Source: Rutidosis leptorrhynchoides (Eukaryota > Streptophyta > Magnoliopsida > Asterales > Asteraceae). From it: a stretch of 64,000 bases of DNA. Numbering within the stretch: position 1 is the stretch's first letter; each line of letters begins with the position of its first letter. Below are positions 43,665 to 56,373 of this stretch, piece after piece. The stretch lies in contig NC_092334.1 in the NCBI RefSeq assembly GCF_046630445.1, forward strand, positions 101,875,501 through 101,939,500, in the 5' to 3' direction. The position numbers and the translations under genes are program-made. A model generated the notes under the pieces. That model did no database searches. It had not been told where the DNA came from and was given only the letters and a program-made list of their open reading frames with translations.

Positions 43665-46600
43665 ACGACAATTTTGTTTCATTAAAAAATCAACTATATG
43701 TTACTGCCTCGTTAAAAACCTTGCTAAAGAAAAATCCAGTGGGATAAAAACTTTAGTCAAGGGAAAAAGAGTGCAGCATAGAGTTGACTCCCCCTCAAGT
43801 AGACATCGCTGAGTCGTCACAGCTTTTGAACATGCCTCATACCAATATTGTGAACATGCGTTCTGAAAATAGCTGTTGGAAGTGATTTGGTGAAAAGGCC
43901 AGCAGAGTGTTTTGCTGAATTGAATATATCTTATTTCAATCTGGTTGTCCTTAATGAGATCTTAAGTGTATGAGAAGAATCTAGGAGGTATGTGTTTTGT
44001 TCGGTCACTTTTGATATACCCTTCTTTCATCTGTGCTATGTAAGCTGCATTATCTTCATAGATAGTTGTTGAACTTTTATCGTGTTCTAGTCCACAAGAA
44101 TAAGTAATGAGTTGTGTCATTGATCTCAACCAAAAACATTCCCGAATGGCTTCATGTAATTCAATCACTTCGGCATAATTTGATGATGTTGCAACGAGTG
44201 TTTATTTTTGAGAACGCCATGATATTGCGGTGCCTCCATTTAGGAATATCTAGTTTGAGATTTAGCTTTATGTGGATCAGATAAATAATCTATATCTGTA
44301 TAACCAAACAAATCTTGTTTCGAGTTGTTAGAATAAAATAATTATAAATCAGTAGTTCCCCTAAGGTATCAAAATATGTGTTTGATCCCATTCCAATGTC
44401 TTTTGGTAGAGGTTGAGCTGAAACTTGTCAACAAATTAACTGCAAAAGAAATGCCAGGTCTTGTATAATTTATAAGATACATAAGAGTTCCAATTGCACT
44501 AAAATATGGAACTTATGAACCAAGAAGATCTTCATGATCTTCTAGAGGATGGATCAGTATCAATATTGAGATTTGACAACCATAGGAGTACTTAATGGTT
44601 TTTGTCTTGTCCATATTAATATATTTTAAAATCTTTTCTGTATAAATTGTTTGATGTATAAGTAAGTCATTAGTCATATGCCCAATATGTAAATCAACGT
44701 AATACTTGATTTTTCAATTTCAAAATATTTCTTTAGAAGTTGAATTGTTTCATAGATTTCTTTATTTAAGATAATTGACATAAACAACTACAATCACATA
44801 TCCGAACATTGTTTTTATAAAAACACACGTGCAAATAAGTTTATATGTATACTCTTTTCTTATCAAGTAGTCATTTAATCGGTTATACCACATACGTCCC
44901 GATTGTATAAACCCATTTAGAAATCTTTGTGATTTAATGGAATATATTCCCTTGGGTTTTGCATTAGATGCTTATGATACCTTAACCCTTCAGGTATATT
45001 CATATATATCACTATTAAGTGATCTATACAGATAAGTAGTAACAACATCCATGAGATGCATTTAAATAACTACCAGGTTGATTAATTATCTAATAAGTAA
45101 TTGTATCCATTACAAGATGATAAGTTTTCCTCATAATTCATTTCTGGTCTTTGTGGAAAAACTTGAGTTACAAGTCTAGTTTTGCCTTGTAACTTCATTT
45201 ACACATTTCTTTTTCGGATAAAAATTCATTTGTATCCCATACGTTTCACATCTTTAGAAGTGATAACGATTGATTCGAAAACTTTTCTTTTATTGAGCGA
45301 TTCTAATTCAGCTCGTATTGCTCCTTTCCATTTAGCTCAATCATGTCTATTTTGATATTCAATGACAGATTTTGGTTTCGGCTCATCATCTTTATTCATG
45401 ATGTCATTATATGAAAAATTCTCATCAATATTTGTCATTCCATTTCGGTTCCATAATATTGAATAATTTATTGCAATTTATGTATTTACATTTATCAATA
45501 TCCTCTACAGAAGAAATATTGATTTTGTGGTTCTTCTTGAACACTTTCTTTTACCTCATTATCAGCTGATTTTATTTTCAAGGATTTTTATCATTGGAAC
45601 CAATCGGTCTCCCACGTTTTCGGCGTGGCAAAGACTCAAGAGTGACATTATTACCAGCTTTTGAAATTTCAATTCGAGCTGGAGTATTTACTGCTATTAT
45701 ATATGATTTAGTCACTCTTTTTGTATCTTTAAATGCATCACGTAATCGATTTGCAAGTTATTGCATATGCATTATTTTTGAACTTTCGTTTCGCATTCTT
45801 TTGTGCGAGTATCAAGATACCTTGATTGATGTTAACATCATGAAACATCATTTTATTTATTTTATTTATCATTTCTCCCCCTAATCTAGGGAACAATTTT
45901 TCATTAAAATGACAATCAGCAAAAAGTGCTGTAAAAATATCATCCGTCATGGATTCAATATATCTTATGATTGAAAATGTTTCATATCCAACATATATTT
46001 CAATCCTTCTTTGAGGAACCATTTGTTGTGGTGGTACAATTAAAAATACACTGCACAACCAAATGTTCTAAGATGGAAAATATTTGGTCTGGACCAAAAT
46101 TAAGTTGGTAGGGGAGAATATTTATGACTTGTACTTGGTTTAATGCGAATTAATGTCGCATTATGTAAATTTATATGTCCCCATATAAATATTGAGAGTT
46201 TTGTACTCATTACCATTTGTCTAGTTATTAGCTGCAAGCGTTAATCTATTGATTCAGCTAAACCAATTTTTGAATGCACATAAGCAACTGGATGTTCAAC
46301 AACAATCCTTATAGATATATAATAATCATTAAATGCTTGAGATGTTAACTCACCAGCATTATCAGGTCTCACCCTTTTAATGGTGTAATCGAAAAATGTG
46401 TTCTTTATTTAATAATTCGTGCAAGAAACTTTGCAAATGCCATATTACGGCTTGATAACACACAAACATGAGACCATCCGCTAGATGCGTCTATTAGAAC
46501 CATGAAATATCAAAATGGTCCACATGATGGATGAATTGGTCCATATATATAACCTTGAATTCTTTCAAGAAACATTGGTGATTGTTTCTCAATATTTTTC
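43665..46600 (-). pseudogene. Copia element 2 pol remnants
   Basis: Minus-strand pieces: RNase H at 43962-44168 (STTIYEDNAAYIAQMKEGYI, SDRTKHIPPRFF), the region before reverse transcriptase at 45738-46058 (IEIYVGYETFSIIRYIESMT, TALFADCHFNEKLFPRLGG), and the integrase core at about 46380-46560 (QSPMFLERIQG start, WSHVCVLSSRNMAFAKFLA). The lesions are only partly shared with element 1. No frame is complete. Confidence 0.8.
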
Positions 46601-46862
46601 ATTAATCACCATATGTGTTTTTTTATTAGTTACCATATGTGCTTTTCATTAATCACCATATGTGTTTTTTCATTAATCACCATATGTGATTTTTCCATTA
46701 TATATCCTTTTCACCATATGCGCTGCGCTTTTCATCATATGCGCCTTTTATCATATGCGCTTTTAATCATATGCACTGCGCTTTTCATCACATGCGCTTT
46801 TAATCATATGCGCTGCGCTTTTCATCATATGCGCCTTTCATCATATGCGCTTTTCGGTGCTA
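46590..46862. repeat. CATATG minisatellite in copia element 2
   Basis: This array has the same unit types as 39422-39722 (AATCACCATATGTG and CATATGCGCTGCGCTTTTCAT) but a different copy order. On the minus strand it lies after a recognisable protease/pre-integrase end (about 47110-46870; SPKSKR, LLNFSDIYHNGYD) and directly before QSPMFLERIQG of integrase. It therefore occupies the HHCC position. Confidence 0.85.
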
Positions 46863-49514
46863 CATAGGTATTTCTCATTTCCGGTTATCATTAACTGATA
46901 ATCATATCCATTATGATATATATCAGAGAAATTTAACAAATCTCTCTTTGATTTGGGAGAAAACAAAGCATTGTTTATCAGAAAATTCATACCATTTAGT
47001 AATATGAATTTTTTTTTCTTTTTCGTTCCTTATATCAAGTTTGCAAGACCTGATATAGTATTTATGATTCATTCATTTGATTTAAATCAATGAAATATTT
47101 CTTATATTTGATCATAGTGTGTATGCTACCATTATCTACAATACTTGGGTCTTTACACTTTACCCCATGTTATATGCAAAAGAAATTGAGAATGGAATTA
47201 ATCAAGGACTTGTGGTTCTAACTTTAATCAATGATACAGATTCTATTATGAGGACAAAGGCTGCTGCGAAGAGGGATCGATCAACACACACACGAAGCAA
47301 CAATACTTTGCTCATGTGTTTTCTTATTGTTGAAAAATGTATGGTTAAATGGGTTTATGTGTTTCAAGTTTTATCAATATTTTATTTTGGGATTTTTTTT
47401 ATTTATTTGGACATCCCTATTAAACCATGTGCACAAAAAAATATTTTTAAACTTTCAAACGGGTGCATTGATGTACTTTAGTTTACACTGATCAATTTTT
47501 TTTTTTTAAATGAAACTTAGGATTCGGTTTCTAATTGATTGAGTGGAACGGTTTAATAAAAGAAAAATAATATGTATATGGCATTGGATACCCATAGGTT
47601 ATCATAGTGTGTTACACCAACTTTTTTATTTTATTTTTTATTTTATTTTTTTTATGTGAGTGTGAGCCATTATTTGGAATCTAATTCCACTTGCAACCAC
47701 TAGTGAATGATTTAAATGTAAACGATTTTCACATTCTTCAAATAAATAATAAACTAAAACATGAGCTATGGAACATCAATTAAAGTATATAGTCCGGATA
47801 TGATAAGATACTTACTAGGACAATTATCCGTTTTTCATAATCTATTCATTTTGAACGCATGTGCGTGATAAGTTTTAACTAGTTACAAACATATTAACTG
47901 TGTTACGTATATCATTAAATTAGATAGTTTACTAATTATATGCTTATTATAAGTTATTATACTAGTACACTAATCATGCTTATTATATGCATAATGCTTA
48001 ATTATTTAATGTTTTATTTCGGGTCATTATAACATATCCCACTAAAAATGATTTCGTCCCGAAATAGTTTAAGTTTAACGGAAACCTACTCGATTTCTTG
48101 GATACCAGTATATTACACCTTTATTATATCATCCACGTCATTTTCCATGATCTGGATCATAACACTAGATGGCCCCCCAATTTGTATTTGTAATAATTCT
48201 AAAGTAAACATATTGTTTTACGAGTACTTTATCTTTATTTGCTTATTCTATTAACATCATTATAAACACACTCCTTATCTATCATAATTATTATCATCAC
48301 TAATGACCACGTTCCTTATCACCTTTAATCACTATAATCATCACACTTTAAAAGAATTATTAACTATCATATAGGAGACCCATATTGTCTTCCATAAAGT
48401 CCCATCATATTCCACTTTCATAACCTTTTGTAATGTGTTTTAATATTCAAACTATAAGCTGGTACCCATCTAATTCCAATCCCAACAAGAATACCGAAAT
48501 TTGTATTTGATTAATATTATTATAACTCTTAGTCACCTTACTGTAGCTTCAATGGATGTGGTGGCTCTTGGACTTAATAGAAACAGGAAAATATCAAAAC
48601 TTGCCGCTGTAGTAAATGGTGGTAAAGGTGGCGATTTAGACCAGAGACAACAAACAGTAGCAATTAACAAAAGTGGTGGTTAGTTGTAAAGTCATTTGGC
48701 ATATTGTCTAAACAAAAGTTTATGAGCACTAACATGAGTGCATTATTGCTTCCACTTTCCAACTAAGTGTGCTTACCTCCAAATATATAATACACCGAAG
48801 AGTAACTCGTCAAACAACAAATACTCTTTTGTCTTATTTTATTGTGTCGAACACACAGAAAGGAAACATCAAAAGTTTGCAGCAATTATTCGGATTTCAT
48901 GGCTGTTTTACCAACGAGTAGAAAGTAAAAGAAAAATATATATAGCAGCAGGTTTAAAAAGGTGGCTCATGGTGATTGTCGATTAGAATGAAAGTGGGGA
49001 TATGGTTAGTGGTTCGTGTTCCAGGGGCGGTGGTTTACGGTTTATGGTGATAATTAAAGAGATGGTGAAGATGACGGATTCACTTGAAGAAGGATGAAAT
49101 AGAACCAAGGAAAGAAAATAATAATGATGATATGTTTCGGTGGTGCGTTTGTTGTAGTGAAGGAGGTGGGTGTTTATATATATGCGTAAGTAATATATGT
49201 ATGTGTATCTTAATATCTCCCTTTTTTTAACTATCCCTCTTTCATTTTATGATCGTTGTAAACTCTTGGTTTTCTTGTTAATTAATTAATTCAAAGTAAT
49301 TTAAATTAAATAACGTCAACAATTTTTGGAATACCTGATGAGTATAACTCAGTGGTGGAAGAATCCAAGCTGATAAATTTTTGATCAGAAGACACATCAG
49401 AGGTTTCAAGATCTTCCGGTGGTTTTAGCGGCGGAGGACGGTGGCCGGCGGAAATCTTGAGAGGTGGAAGTGGTGGTTGAGCAACTAGAAGAATCACCTT
49501 GATTATACTGAGTT
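46863..49514 (-). other. Copia element 2, upstream internal region with foreign sequence
   Basis: About 46870-47110 still reads as the copia pre-integrase region on the minus strand. Further right nothing like gag is seen. At 48023-48070 GGGTCATTATAACA is followed by ATTTCGTCCCGAAAT, closely resembling the Tekay LTR/internal junction at 18161-18203, so a gypsy fragment seems to have been swallowed. The 63-codon frame at 49306-49497 (minus), rich in Pro, lies next to the primer site and may be a captured exon or leader; I do not recognise it. Confidence 0.45.
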
Positions 49515-49530
49515 CTTCGTGCTGATAACG
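49515..49530 (-). promoter_or_regulatory. Copia element 2 primer-binding site
   Basis: CGTTATCAGCACGAAG on the minus strand, identical to that of element 1. Confidence 0.65.
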
Positions 49531-49799
49531 GGTTATAATTTAGTAGTTTATAACTACTTGTAATAACTATTTTGAAGAAATATGAAAGAAGAAAGAAGAT
49601 AGTAGATTCTTATTCAAGAATGGTGTACAACTGCAAACTACATCTTTACATATTTATAGTACAATATTTCACTGTGCAGTTAGGTGGAATAGTAATACAT
49701 CCGTGAGTTGATGCACCAAATTTGTTGATCCACTAAATCTACTTTATCAAAAGTGTCGGCCACTAAATTTACTTTATCAAAAGTCTATGATTTATAACA
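49531..49799 (-). repeat. Copia element 2, 5' LTR (269 bp)
   Basis: Identical to the left LTR except that the terminal TG reads GG at 49531-49532. Confidence 0.92.
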
Positions 49800-49939
49800 A
49801 TTACTTTTTTAATTTAATTAATTGATTAGGGACAATATGGTAAATTTGACTAAATTTACTTTTTATATTTGATAGTGGATAATTAATCTAGAACATCTGA
49901 AATAAAATAGTGGACGATTAATTTAGGACGGATAGAGTA

Positions 49940-50492
49940 CTAATTTACTAAATGTTTTAAAAGATATACAGAGTAATTGATAATGAAACTTGACATATGG
50001 CCCAATGGGGTGATAATGTACACACATACGGAGTAGAGTAATTACTAAGGTGAGGTATTACCAAATATTCAAAATGACTTTTCTTAACACCACTTTAAAA
50101 TCAACACCAACCCCTAAACTAAATCATTCATTTTCCAATTAACTTCACCATTTTTATTTTTTCTACCATTACACTGTTAACATCAAAAACACCCATCAAT
50201 GGTCTAATTATCAAACTCCAAATCCTTGCGTACCCGGATGAACCACCCCCAAAATCAAACCCATAACTCATTATTCATCAAATTTAATTGTAGTGTATTT
50301 AATTAATTAATTATATGGGATTTAGGGGGAAGAGGCTGCAAATACAGTGAGCGTGAAAGAGTGTGTGTATTTATATGAAGAAACAGAGTTCAAACATTAA
50401 ACGACAACCTGGGAAAACACGGGGAGTTGTTGTTGGACGGAATATTGGATTGTTTCCATGAAATTACGACGGCGTTGGCTTTTGCTAATAAC
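49940..50492 (+). promoter_or_regulatory. Upstream region of the BTB/POZ gene
   Basis: About 550 bases between the MITE end and the ATG, presumably promoter and 5' leader. AT-rich to about 50320, then purine-rich (GGGGGAAGAGGCTGC, GAGCGTGAAAGAGTGTG), as often seen in plant leaders. I could not fix a TATA box. Confidence 0.4.
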
Positions 50493-52221
50493 ATGACTGA
50501 TAACGCTTACCGTGTTGATACGACGTCGCGTCTTGCTCAATGGCGTATCGATAATTTGGCTTCTTGTACTTACCGTAAATCTGATCCTTTTAAGATCGGT
50601 AAATGGAATTGGTAAATTTTCATTACCCATGAATCAAAATTTGATCTTTTTTGGTATAATTATTGGAACAATAGATTCTCTATATTTTCTTTCATTGTTG
50701 TGAATCTTGAATCGTAAAATATTCGATTTTTATTGTGTTTCTTGTAGTTTTGTGTAACCCAATTGGTGTTTTGTTTGTTTTCTTGAAAAGGGTACCATTA
50801 TTTATTGTTATCTTGTTGAATTTTGAAGCAAGTTGGTGACTTTTTTTTTCTCTTGCTTTTATGTACTAATGTTCTGTTTAATTAAATGAAGGAGATTGGT
50901 TTTAGAGAAGAATCGTACTTTGTTTATCAAATTGTACCCTGAAATATCGGGTTTAACTAAAGACAACCCTCCTATCGCTTCGTTCATAATACGAGTGGTT
51001 TCATCATTTGGAGGTCGAAAGGCCTTGGTTCATCCAGGTATAACTAAGTACTTGCACTTTTGAATTCAAATGAGTCTACTTATATGACCAAATATCAGTT
51101 ATGGACCTATTGGCAGTTGGGTGAGTCTATGAGTATCAGCTATTGTGTTAGTACTGGTGCATTTTTAATTTTCTTATATGATTTGATTGCAGAAATTAGA
51201 GATAAGCAGCTAAAAGGCAGTGATGATTTCGTATGGGCGCTTGAGGTTCCGTTAACAGGAAGATTCATCATTGATGTTGAATTTCTTGATCTTAAGACTG
51301 CATCTCCAAACGTAATTCAATCTCAACTATCTAATCTATTCGTTACTTTAATCTTTCGTGTGATGTGATGTTTATTGCTTTAGAGTTATCACTAAATACA
51401 ACATTAACAGTTGGTTGGAGAATCGAAAGTTATGACTTCAGCATCTAGGCGTGTTGTTGTCGGTTGACAACCTAACATCTAAATTCTAGTCATTAATCTT
51501 AGGTCACACATCGGTGTCACTTGGTCCTACTATACCAACAGAAACCACTTATTGTTTTTGAATTCAAAATTATAAAATGTTGAAATGAATTGATTTTTTT
51601 TTTATAACTTTAAAACAGGGTGGTCAATCTTGCTCTGTGTGGACCGAAGGATTTACACAACAGGACTTACAAACAACAGCAATTTCGTCTCTTGGTAGAA
51701 TGTTAACGGAAAATATACACACAGATATAATCATAAATGCATCTGATGGAAGCATTGGGGCCCACCGTGCGGTCCTTGCTGCCAGGTCACCAGTCTTCCG
51801 GAGTATGTTCTCGCACGATCTTAAAGAAAAAGAAATGTCTGTCATAAACATATCAGACATGTCAATGGAAGCTTGCCAAGCTTTTTTAAACTACATATAC
51901 GGTAACATTGTAGAACAGAACTTTCTTACGCACAGACTCGATCTTTTAAAAGCAGCTGAAAAATACGATGTTATGGATTTAAAGGAGGCCTGTCATGAAA
52001 GTTTATTACAAGATATTGATACGAATAATGTGCTCGAGAGGCTGCAAAACGCTTCTTTGTATCATCTTCCAAAGCTGAAGATTTGCTGCATGCAGTATCT
52101 TGTAAGGTTCGGTAAGATATTTGACATTATAGATGAATTTGATGCATTTATACAGTCTGCAGATAGGGACCTGATAGGTGAAGTATTTAATGAAGTTCTT
52201 TCTGCTTGGAAAGGTTTCTAA
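50493..52221 (+). CDS. BTB/POZ domain protein, At1g21780-like (4 exons, 328 aa)
   Basis: Exons 50493-50611, 50892-51037, 51193-51311 and 51619-52221, all with GT-AG introns and a consistent frame. The total of 987 bases gives 328 residues, close to the 326 I remember for Arabidopsis At1g21780. The N-terminal half starts MTDNAYRVDTTSRLAQWRID and is a MATH-like region (RKSDPFKIGKWNW, DVEFLDLKTAS). The C-terminal half holds the BTB/POZ fold (about residues 160-225; TDIIINASDGSIGAHRAVLA, SPVFRSMF) and a BACK-like tail. Proteins of this type act as substrate adaptors for CUL3 ubiquitin ligases (family knowledge). The start at 50493 is the first ATG of the frame. No lesion is seen, and this is the clearest host gene in the window. 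Confidence 0.88.
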
Positions 52222-53574
52222 GTAACTTGCTCAACCTTGAAAGATATATAGATGCATAAACATATACATATAATATATATAAGTAGTTTTATTAAGTTGA
52301 TTATTTGTTGTTGTATTTGTTGATTGATGAAACTGGCTGTGCCCAATGATTTGTTTTGTACATAATTTGTTGTAATTTAAACTGGATTACTTCACTGGTG
52401 AATTGAAATTCTGTCTATGTACATGTACAAAATAGTTTGTTCAAGGAAAAGAATATACTCAAATTGTGATTATTATATTTGTCAAAGATATGCCTGCCTA
52501 TATAAATTTGTTTTTGAAACAATATAAAAACACTGGATTATTTGTTTATCCTGCTCTGTTTGTTGATAACTTTTAACAAATAGAAGGTTTCAGTATGAAT
52601 CACCTTTATTAAACCTTGGCTTGATGAAGTTTGCCATGGTTTTGGAGAGGTTGAATTAAGGGTCTGAATCCTCTTGTTATTTTACAGCTTCACCTTTATC
52701 TGCTTCTGATCATTCATGAACATATATTATTATGTTTAAGGCATATTCAAGCACATATATAAGAAAATATAAAGAGGAATATTGTGAAGCACTTTTTCTT
52801 AAAGAAGGTATATTCCTTGAGAGACTTGGGTCCAAGCTGAATTGTTATGATCCAGCAAATGAAGAAAAAATCTTCATCAAAACATCCACCTTTTGTACTT
52901 TGAGAGACTTGGGTACAAGCACACAATGCTCTGTCACTGCTTGTTAAGTCAAGAACATAAGGCGTATCTAAAAAACAGATTCTGGACATGATGCAATCTA
53001 TACTATCCCAGGTTAGGGTGGTAGATGATTATTATGAATTCAATGTTTGATACACAAAGGCATCAATTCCTTCTAATCACAAACTAATATTAAGGAATTC
53101 CAGTTTGTCTTAACTAACCGTATTACGCACATAAACTGATCTTGTTGTTGGGCTTTCAATGGAGAACATGACGGTTATCTTGACACAACTAAGTTTGATT
53201 TACTAATCAATTATCATAAACCAAAAGTCTTCAAAAAACTCTTGCTCGTGCACCATTCACAAGAACCCGGGTTCTCCAAAGATTATATCAGGAATTTGTT
53301 CCCCATATGAATATCTATCTTGATTGTTTTGACATTTTTCGCTTTAAGCAAGTCGATCGGTGAGATTTGCTACTTGAACAAAAGTTTTGTCAATGTGTTT
53401 CAGCTGGGCATAGTGTTACAGAAAGCATATAAGTCCACAGTTATGGTCCATCTCACTGTTGACTCTCTTATACCACATAAGTCATGCCATTGAACACAAA
53501 GTATATGACTTTATTTAATACTCAAAATGGATTTCTATGGCATGCATTATTTCTTTATGGTGCAATGATAGAGG
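52222..53574. other. 3' flank of the BTB gene and intergenic DNA
   Basis: Probable 3' untranslated region to about 52400 (AT-rich, TGTAATTT motifs). A phrase GAGACTTGGGT is repeated at 52819 and 52902. I see no supportable gene; short frames at 52732-52989 on both strands lack known motifs. Confidence 0.45.
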
Positions 53575-53794
53575 TATGTTTGGCAAAAGTTGATGATAGC
53601 TTTTATCATTTAGCTGGTTGCTTTTAACTTTTAAACGGTAGCTGATAGCTTTTAGCTGGTAATTTGTAGCTTTTAGCTGATAGCTGGTATCTTTTTCTTT
53701 TTGTCTTAAAGTTTTAAGCTTCTTTAGCCAAGCGCAGTTTTTTTTAATTAAATATGAACTTTTTAATAAAAGCTAAAAGTTCCACGCAAACATA
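53575..53794. mobile_element. hAT-like MITE relic
   Basis: The ends TATGTTTGGCAAAAGTT and AAAAGTTCCACGCAAACATA form an imperfect inverted repeat. The interior is rich in the AGCTTTTAGCTGATAGC motif common in plant hAT-type MITEs. No clear 8-bp duplication was found. Confidence 0.55.
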
Positions 53795-54574
53795 AAATAA
53801 GCTACATGTGATCTCATGTCTCTTTCTCTTTCATCTCTGTTTAGATCTCTGATATGTATTATATTTTTAATTTTAATTACAACTTTTAACATGTGCAATG
53901 ACTGAGACTGGATGGGAGCTTATGCACAATCATCTCTGTTTGGATCTTTCATAAATTGCAATTAAAGATTCATTAAAATGTCATCAGTTTCACATAAAAA
54001 CCAACCATGACAATACTTTGAATTTTGAAACCTACCATAACAGCTTAAAGGACACCTGAGACAAACTGGTAACCAAAAGATAGTTACAATTAGCTTCAAA
54101 CCACCAACTCTACCATTATAATCACTATTAACATTCATTGTTCAACAGTGATAATAGGATCCATCTTTACTATAACACAGTTGTTATATGGAGTAATACA
54201 CTTTTGATGGTCACCAAAAGTTAGCTAAACAATTAAAACTTATGTTTCACAACTTTTGTACCTTTTTATGATGGTGAAAGATATTTAACCAATAAGTTAT
54301 TTGCTAATTGAGTTTTCTTAAAAGCATAAAAACGTTTATGCTTTTTCGTTAACCTAAGTGATTATTCAAAAAAAAAAAAAAATGTGATTATTCACCAATT
54401 AGCTAAAATCAAGCAATCATCAACAGTAAACTTACGCACAATTCAATACGATGAAAAAACTATACGAATCAATCAACAATACCCTAAAAAGTATTCATCA
54501 CAATTCAAATCACTAAAAAATTTAAATCAGTACTTAAATTCAAAATCAATAACAATCACATTACTCGAATTCAA
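53795..54574. other. Intergenic / 3' flank of the small membrane-protein gene
   Basis: No ORF of interest. An A-run at 54369-54381. The final part is presumably the 3' untranslated region of the minus-strand gene. Confidence 0.45.
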
Positions 54575-54781
54575 CTAAAACGGTGGCGGTGCAGCGTAAA
54601 CGAAAAACGGCCTACGAGCAGAGGTTGCAATCGAAGGATCCGATTGAGAAACCGAATAATTCAATTCGTTAAGAACCTTATGAAACGCTTTACCGAAAAC
54701 ACCGAATCCGAATAACATACCGATTGCAATCACAACGAGAATTAAGCACGTGCACATCATGCATATTTTGCCGCAACACAT
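54575..54781 (-). CDS. Small Cys-rich single-pass membrane protein (68 aa)
   Basis: Single exon. The N-terminus MCCGKICMMCTC holds five cysteines (candidate acylation or metal sites). One hydrophobic segment follows (about residues 12-30; LILVVIAIGMLFGFGVFG). The rest is a soluble tail ending VYAAPPPF. It resembles a conserved short plant protein of unknown function with the same Cys start and a PPF end, as I recall it. The frame ends at a natural stop, and the 100 bases upstream (54782-54900) look like a leader. The protein probably sits in a membrane with a small N-terminal head; its role is unknown. The start is the only in-frame ATG before the Cys motif. Confidence 0.72.
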   Translation of the reverse strand: MCCGKICMMCTCLILVVIAIGMLFGFGVFGKAFHKVLNELNYSVSQSDPSIATSARRPFFVYAAPPPF

Positions 54782-56373
54782 GGTGAGGTTTATCGTGTGA
54801 GATATGTTAGAAACGGTTGATTTTTTGAGAGGAACTGAAATTGTTTTGGTAATGAGAGTGAATAATGGAATGAGAGGGATCGTAGCGTAGGGTAAGATAT
54901 GGTGCAGGTGATGGTGGTGGTGACTGTTGAATGGAACGGTTTTTTTATGATTAATTGGAGTAATTAATAAATTATAATGAGTTTTTTTTTTTTTTTTTTT
55001 TAATCCAATAATAATAATAAGTAAGATGATATTTGTGGTGATTATCTTTAGAAGATTGTATTTTTATACAATTTTTAAGTTTTTTATAGAATAAAATGCT
55101 TAAATAGTCCTATTATTGCGATTATTTTGATTGCTAAACAATGTGACAGAATATGTAACTGATAAAATCTATCAGGTAAACTTAACGTTATCTCATTCAT
55201 CTACAAGTTCATGTTCGAGGTATCAAAACAAATCTTTAAAAATGTTAAATTTTCAATACATATAAAACGATAATACTACAACAATTTATCATTATAATTA
55301 TAAATGGCAAAACTAGTTATCATGATTTTTAAGATCTCTCAATCAAAATAACTCCTAACTTGGTCAATTTGTGTCGATAGAAAAAAAAAAAATTGGGGGT
55401 GTAACTTTTTTTTGTCTCACTTGTATAGATAACATAACTTGTATAGATAACATAACAAGTATATATAGAAAGATTTAAAATTTTGAGCTCTTACAAAATT
55501 CTGAGCCCCGTTCGATGGCTTATTTTGTACACTCTCAAAGACGCATCAAAGACGCCTCTGAAAAACTTATGTGTTCTAGCGGGGCATTGATCGAAATATC
55601 AGTTAAATATCTAGTGAAAAAACCCCTTAATTAAAAATATAAGATACTAAAAAGTAAAAATTAAATACAATCATAAAATGAAACGTAACTGTATATATGT
55701 AATGAAATATTGTATATAACTAAGAGTAATTATAAAGGTATATTTTACATATTTAATGTTTATATATTTAAGCATTTCGGGTAAAATAGGGTTCATCCAA
55801 GAATTATAAATTATCATTCATATCATATCCATTAAACATCAATATCTAATCCAATAAACATCCATATCCATATTTAATATTCATCCATTTATGTCATCCA
55901 TATCCGCTTTTAGAGATCAGATAGATATCTATCGGATCGGATGTTAATTGTCGTCCCTAACATCAGCCTTTCAGGGTGGGTTACCAGAGGTAACACATGA
56001 TCAGCCAACCTACACGTTTTGGAGACTTATAGTTTATTGTATTGTCACCATATACACAACAACAGTAACAAAACTCAATCTCAAAAAAGTGGGTTACGGG
56101 AGAGGTAAAATGAAGACAATCATTCCCATATTATAAAATAAAAAGAAGTTATTTCACCACTTAGAGTGAAACACTTCAAGAGTAGAGAAAATCCCCCCTC
56201 TTAATTTTTTATGGATAGAGAGAGTGCTTCCGAATGACCATCCAACCAATAAGTAGGTTAAAAAAACAAACCAAAAAATACAAGAAAACGAAAAAGAAAA
56301 AAAATAGTGTGAGATGCCATGAAAATGATATAATCAAATTTTCATGAATTTTAAACATGTTTGAAGATCAATT
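54782..56373. other. Promoter side of the small gene, then intergenic DNA
   Basis: The first part is the likely leader/promoter of the minus-strand gene, with a T-run at 54980-55001. The remainder is AT-rich with no gene. It ends in CAATT (56369-56373), the expected left target duplication of the copia-like element. Confidence 0.45.

Larger units (their letters stand above)
43385..49799 (-). mobile_element. Non-autonomous Ty1/copia element 2, target duplication ATTAC
   Basis: A 6415-bp minus-strand element between ATTAC at 43380-43384 and 49800-49804. The 269-bp LTRs are identical except for the very first base of the right copy (TG changed to GG). It has the same primer site and internal layout as element 1, with broken pol. 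Its leader (about 47120-49500) is different and longer, and includes unrelated sequence. It must have moved very recently, so its enzymes came from elsewhere. Confidence 0.9.
43246..49937. mobile_element. Stowaway MITE split by copia element 2
   Basis: The left half (43246-43384) starts CTCCTTCCGTCCCAG. The right half (49805-49937) ends GGACGGATAGAG. Both are flanked by TA (43244-43245 and 49938-49939). The two ends pair as an inverted repeat (also AATTAATTGTCC against GGACGATTAATT). Removing the copia insertion and one copy of ATTAC gives a MITE of about 272 bp, related to the one at 31991. Confidence 0.85.

Noticed and set aside
47119..47481. 120-codon plus-strand frame
   Set aside because: Antisense to the copia element, no recognisable motif, AT-rich; likely chance.
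53161..53560. Possible antisense copia RNase H remnant
   Set aside because: A few suggestive residues only; no ordered motifs or LTRs around it.
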